NCBI GenBank assembly: GCA_018240405.1
Contig: JAFEFW010000006.1
Coordinates: forward strand, 1-51,613
DNA length: 51,613 bases
Reading direction: 5' to 3'
Source: Pseudomonadota bacterium
GTDB taxonomy: Bacteria; Pseudomonadota; Alphaproteobacteria; Acetobacterales; Acetobacteraceae
The translations under genes and the position numbers were made by a program. Below are positions 49,880 to 51,613 of the stretch, piece by piece. The number at the start of each line of letters is the position of its first letter. Position 1 is the first letter of the stretch. The notes under the pieces were generated by a model, which was not told the DNA's origin, searched no databases, and saw only the letters and a list, made by a program, of their open reading frames with translations.

Positions 49880-50347
49880 TGGCGTGCATCCTTTCCTTGT
49901 CGTCCGGTTGAGCCTCCGCGGGGGTTGTCCCGTCAGGACACCGGATCCCGGACCGTGAGCGGCCGGAAAGGTTCCCCGCGTGCGAATTGCCGGCAGCGAG
50001 GGGTCCCGATGCAGGCGGCGGGGGATATGGCGGAGACGCGCCGGAATTGCAAGCATCCGCTGTGCATGACCGGCACGCCCGCCTGGCGAAGTGACACCGT
50101 GCGGACGTGTTCGGGGCCTCGGTCTCCCACGTATTATCAGACGCGAAGAAGTGCGGGGTGCCAGGAGCAAGGTGCCACGTCCGGTGGCCCAGACGAGGCA
50201 AACGACAACGGGAGTCGAGGTTCACCGTCGGCGGCGCAGCGCGCGCTACCGGCTGGCGGGTGAACCGGCCGGGATGATGACGCAGACGCATGCGGGCGGA
50301 TCGCCGAGGTGGTCCGGCGTGCGATGCCGAGACAGAGCCCCGTCCCG
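49880..50347. other. rpsB leader and promoter region, no gene
   Basis: About 470 bp lie between the rpsB start and the PEP-CTERM gene on the same strand. No supported frame is present. A minus-strand GATAAT (50133-50138, in TGATAATAC) could be a -10 box, but no good -35 is found 16-18 bp away. The long GC-rich leader after it is compatible with autogenous control of rpsB by S2, as known in other proteobacteria; no fold could be verified here. Confidence 0.35.
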
Positions 50348-50959
50348 TCAGCGAGCGGTTACAGGTACCCGACGCCGGCGCAGAGCAGCGGCTCCTGCCA
50401 GACCGACGCAAAGCAGAGCGGCCGCGGCGGGCTCCGGTACTGGCGTTCCACTCAGGACAAAGTTCAAATCCCCCCGGGCGGGACCATCGAAGTCCGTCGT
50501 GCCATCAGGGGTGGTGTATCGAGCACCGCCACTATAGTGATCGGTGATGGATCCACGTGCCGAAAACGCCGCGTCGGCGAAAAAGAAGTATTGCTTGCCG
50601 CCGTCCAGAAGGACGGCCGGATCGAACACGTATTCATTGCCTGCCGCGCTGACAGATGCGGCGAGGTAGGAGGCGGATGCCAAGTCGTCGGGCGTGCCGG
50701 TATACACTGATGAGAACAGGTAAAGGGTCCCGACCGCCAATGGCTGGTTGGAGGCGTCGAAGAAATGAAATGAAATGCCGGAATACTGGCCGGGATTCGG
50801 TATCGTGACGGACTGCCCCTGGAATTGCACCGTGGACGCCAAATTGCCCAGCAAGAAGCTCGTCAGGACATCCGCGCGGGCGGAACGATGGCCCGTCAGC
50901 ACCACAGCGGCAGTTATCGCGACAACGCAAGCGTCCCTGGACCAACAGATTAACGACAT
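50348..50959 (-). CDS. PEP-CTERM sorting-domain protein
   Basis: This 203-residue exported protein has a signal peptide (about 1-29, ending SARA), a beta-rich middle (residues 30-170) and a C-terminal PEP-CTERM tripartite signal: VPEP (174-177), a hydrophobic helix AAAALLCVGLAGAAAL and an Arg cluster RRRR. Proteins with this tail are cut and processed by exosortase, usually in bacteria that make exopolysaccharide. The middle part contains GISFHFFDASNQPLAVGTLYLFSS and reads like a choice-of-anchor or surface beta domain. No exosortase gene is in the window. GGGGAG lies 7 nt before the ATG. Confidence 0.88.
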   Translation of the reverse strand: MSLICWSRDACVVAITAAVVLTGHRSARADVLTSFLLGNLASTVQFQGQSVTIPNPGQYSGISFHFFDASNQPLAVGTLYLFSSVYTGTPDDLASASYLAASVSAAGNEYVFDPAVLLDGGKQYFFFADAAFSARGSITDHYSGGARYTTPDGTTDFDGPARGDLNFVLSGTPVPEPAAAALLCVGLAGAAALRRRRVPVTAR

Positions 50960-51613
50960 CGTGTAACTCCCCTATTGTTACGAATTGAGTCGCATCGGAC
51001 CAACGCGAGCCGGGCGCTGCATGCAGCCTCTAAGCCGGCAAAAAGACTTTTGTGCACAAACTGCCGCACGTGCTCATCGCTTCTTTCTTGTCTGCGCTCC
51101 TGCAAGAAATGAGCCAGAAATGAAATCCGATCTTTGTCAGCAACTTGTGGTTTGAGCCCGGCTGCATTGCGATGGACGTGTAAAGAATTCCGACGCGCTT
51201 GTTCACGGCGGCCGGCCGGCTCGAATGTGTATCAAAACAAACCGCACGGACTTCCGGTGGAGCGGGCCCAGCCGCTCTCTCGTCATGGTGGTTGCAGGAC
51301 CGCCGTTCACGACTTTCCTTCAGGTGCACCGCCGGGACCGGAAGAAGTATTACGAGGTCTGGACGCTGGGCCTTCACCGACCATGAACCATGCTCGGAGA
51401 GCAGCAACCCGTCCGCAATAGCATGAAGGCTTCGGCATCAACACCACCGCCGCGATCGCCAGCGCAGTGGCTGTCAGACCTGGTTTGTCCCGCGCCGTCG
51501 TTGCGGCCGATCGAGGGCGGTACGGACCACCCTTGCCGCCATCGCCGCACTGCGCATGATGGCGCGCCCGTAATACCAGCGGCAACCTAGAGGAAAGCCG
51601 AGGAAGCGTCCGA
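50960..51613. other. right-end stretch, no supported gene
   Basis: The final 650 bp hold only frames without ribosome-binding sites, signal peptides or known domains (for example minus-strand 51030-51407). The first 100 bp should carry the promoter of the PEP-CTERM gene. A sigma-54-like word on the minus strand near 51022-51036 keeps the GG-N10-GC spacing but matches poorly otherwise. The stretch may be a degraded or noncoding region; a gene entering from the right is not evident. Confidence 0.4.

Noticed and set aside
50133-50138. GATAAT -10 box for rpsB
   Set aside because: No acceptable -35 hexamer at 16-18 bp; kept only as a remark in the leader entry.
48506-50263. 585-codon plus-strand open frame
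   Set aside because: It is antisense to rpsB and tsf, which are unmistakable; long mirror frames are expected in GC-rich DNA.
51021-51037. Sigma-54-like site upstream of the PEP-CTERM gene
   Set aside because: The GG-N10-GC spacing is present, but the -24 and most other consensus bases do not match; chance is likely.
51030-51407. 125-codon minus-strand frame at the right end
   Set aside because: No ribosome-binding site, no domain or hydrophobic pattern, and codon use unlike the real genes.
1-51613. CRISPR arrays, insertion sequences, prophage
   Set aside because: No regularly spaced repeats, transposase, integrase of mobile type or phage structural genes were seen; XerD is the housekeeping recombinase.

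Overview
This window is GC-rich chromosomal DNA of an alphaproteobacterium, most likely from the Rhodospirillales/Acetobacteraceae side. The evidence is the alphaproteobacterial order rpsB-tsf-pyrH-frr-uppS-cdsA-dxr-rseP-bamA-ompH-lpxD-fabZ-lpxA, an aroK-aroB gene fusion, an EcfG-like ECF sigma factor, and an ahcY leader carrying an operator of the type known from alphaproteobacterial S-adenosylhomocysteine control. The genus cannot be fixed from sequence reading alone. I see no prophage, insertion sequence, CRISPR array, rRNA or convincing tRNA.

Layout. 1-7.5 kb: transport and accessory genes (partial isochorismatase-like gene, two MFS carriers, a PRC-barrel protein, an EamA exporter, a DUF4130-UdgX uracil-DNA crosslinking protein, a VOC protein). 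7.5-12.2 kb: ahcY with its operator, a sulfotransferase, RNase D, and a nitroreductase gene broken by one in-frame TGA. 12.2-18 kb: hsp20-lon, a transglutaminase-like protease and an SLC13 permease. 18-21.7 kb: xerD with a 48-residue membrane protein divergent from aroKB, then a ParD-like antitoxin whose ParE-like toxin is dead. 21.7-24.8 kb: an EamA exporter divergent from a methyltransferase/glycosyltransferase/small-transporter set. 24.8-30.9 kb: a lytic transglycosylase, a sigma-54 activator and its apparent targets, and an ECF sigma factor. 30.9-36.4 kb: egtB-egtD (ergothioneine), a PfpI-family protein, and a lyase/dehydratase pair. 36.6-49.9 kb: a minus-strand run for translation factors, UMP kinase, isoprenoid and undecaprenyl synthesis, phospholipid and lipid A synthesis, and outer-membrane assembly. 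50.3-51 kb: a PEP-CTERM surface protein.

The most interesting region is 25.9-29.2 kb. A sigma-54 activator without a receiver domain is followed by three textbook -24/-12 promoters. Two are divergent, with only 14 bp between their -24 ends, and drive an uncharacterised 99-residue protein and a secreted protein made of two four-cysteine repeats with identical cysteine spacing. The third drives a Wza-like polysaccharide export lipoprotein and has a 12-bp palindrome about 50 bp upstream. This looks like a small self-contained RpoN regulon for an envelope or exopolysaccharide function, and I do not recognise it as a described system.

The rpsB-lpxA run couples protein synthesis to envelope building. 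It is split by a good intrinsic terminator between rseP and bamA and by a hairpin between tsf and pyrH. A roughly 330-bp gap with a palindrome separates fabZ from lpxA. The lpxI and lpxB genes that often follow lpxA are absent here.
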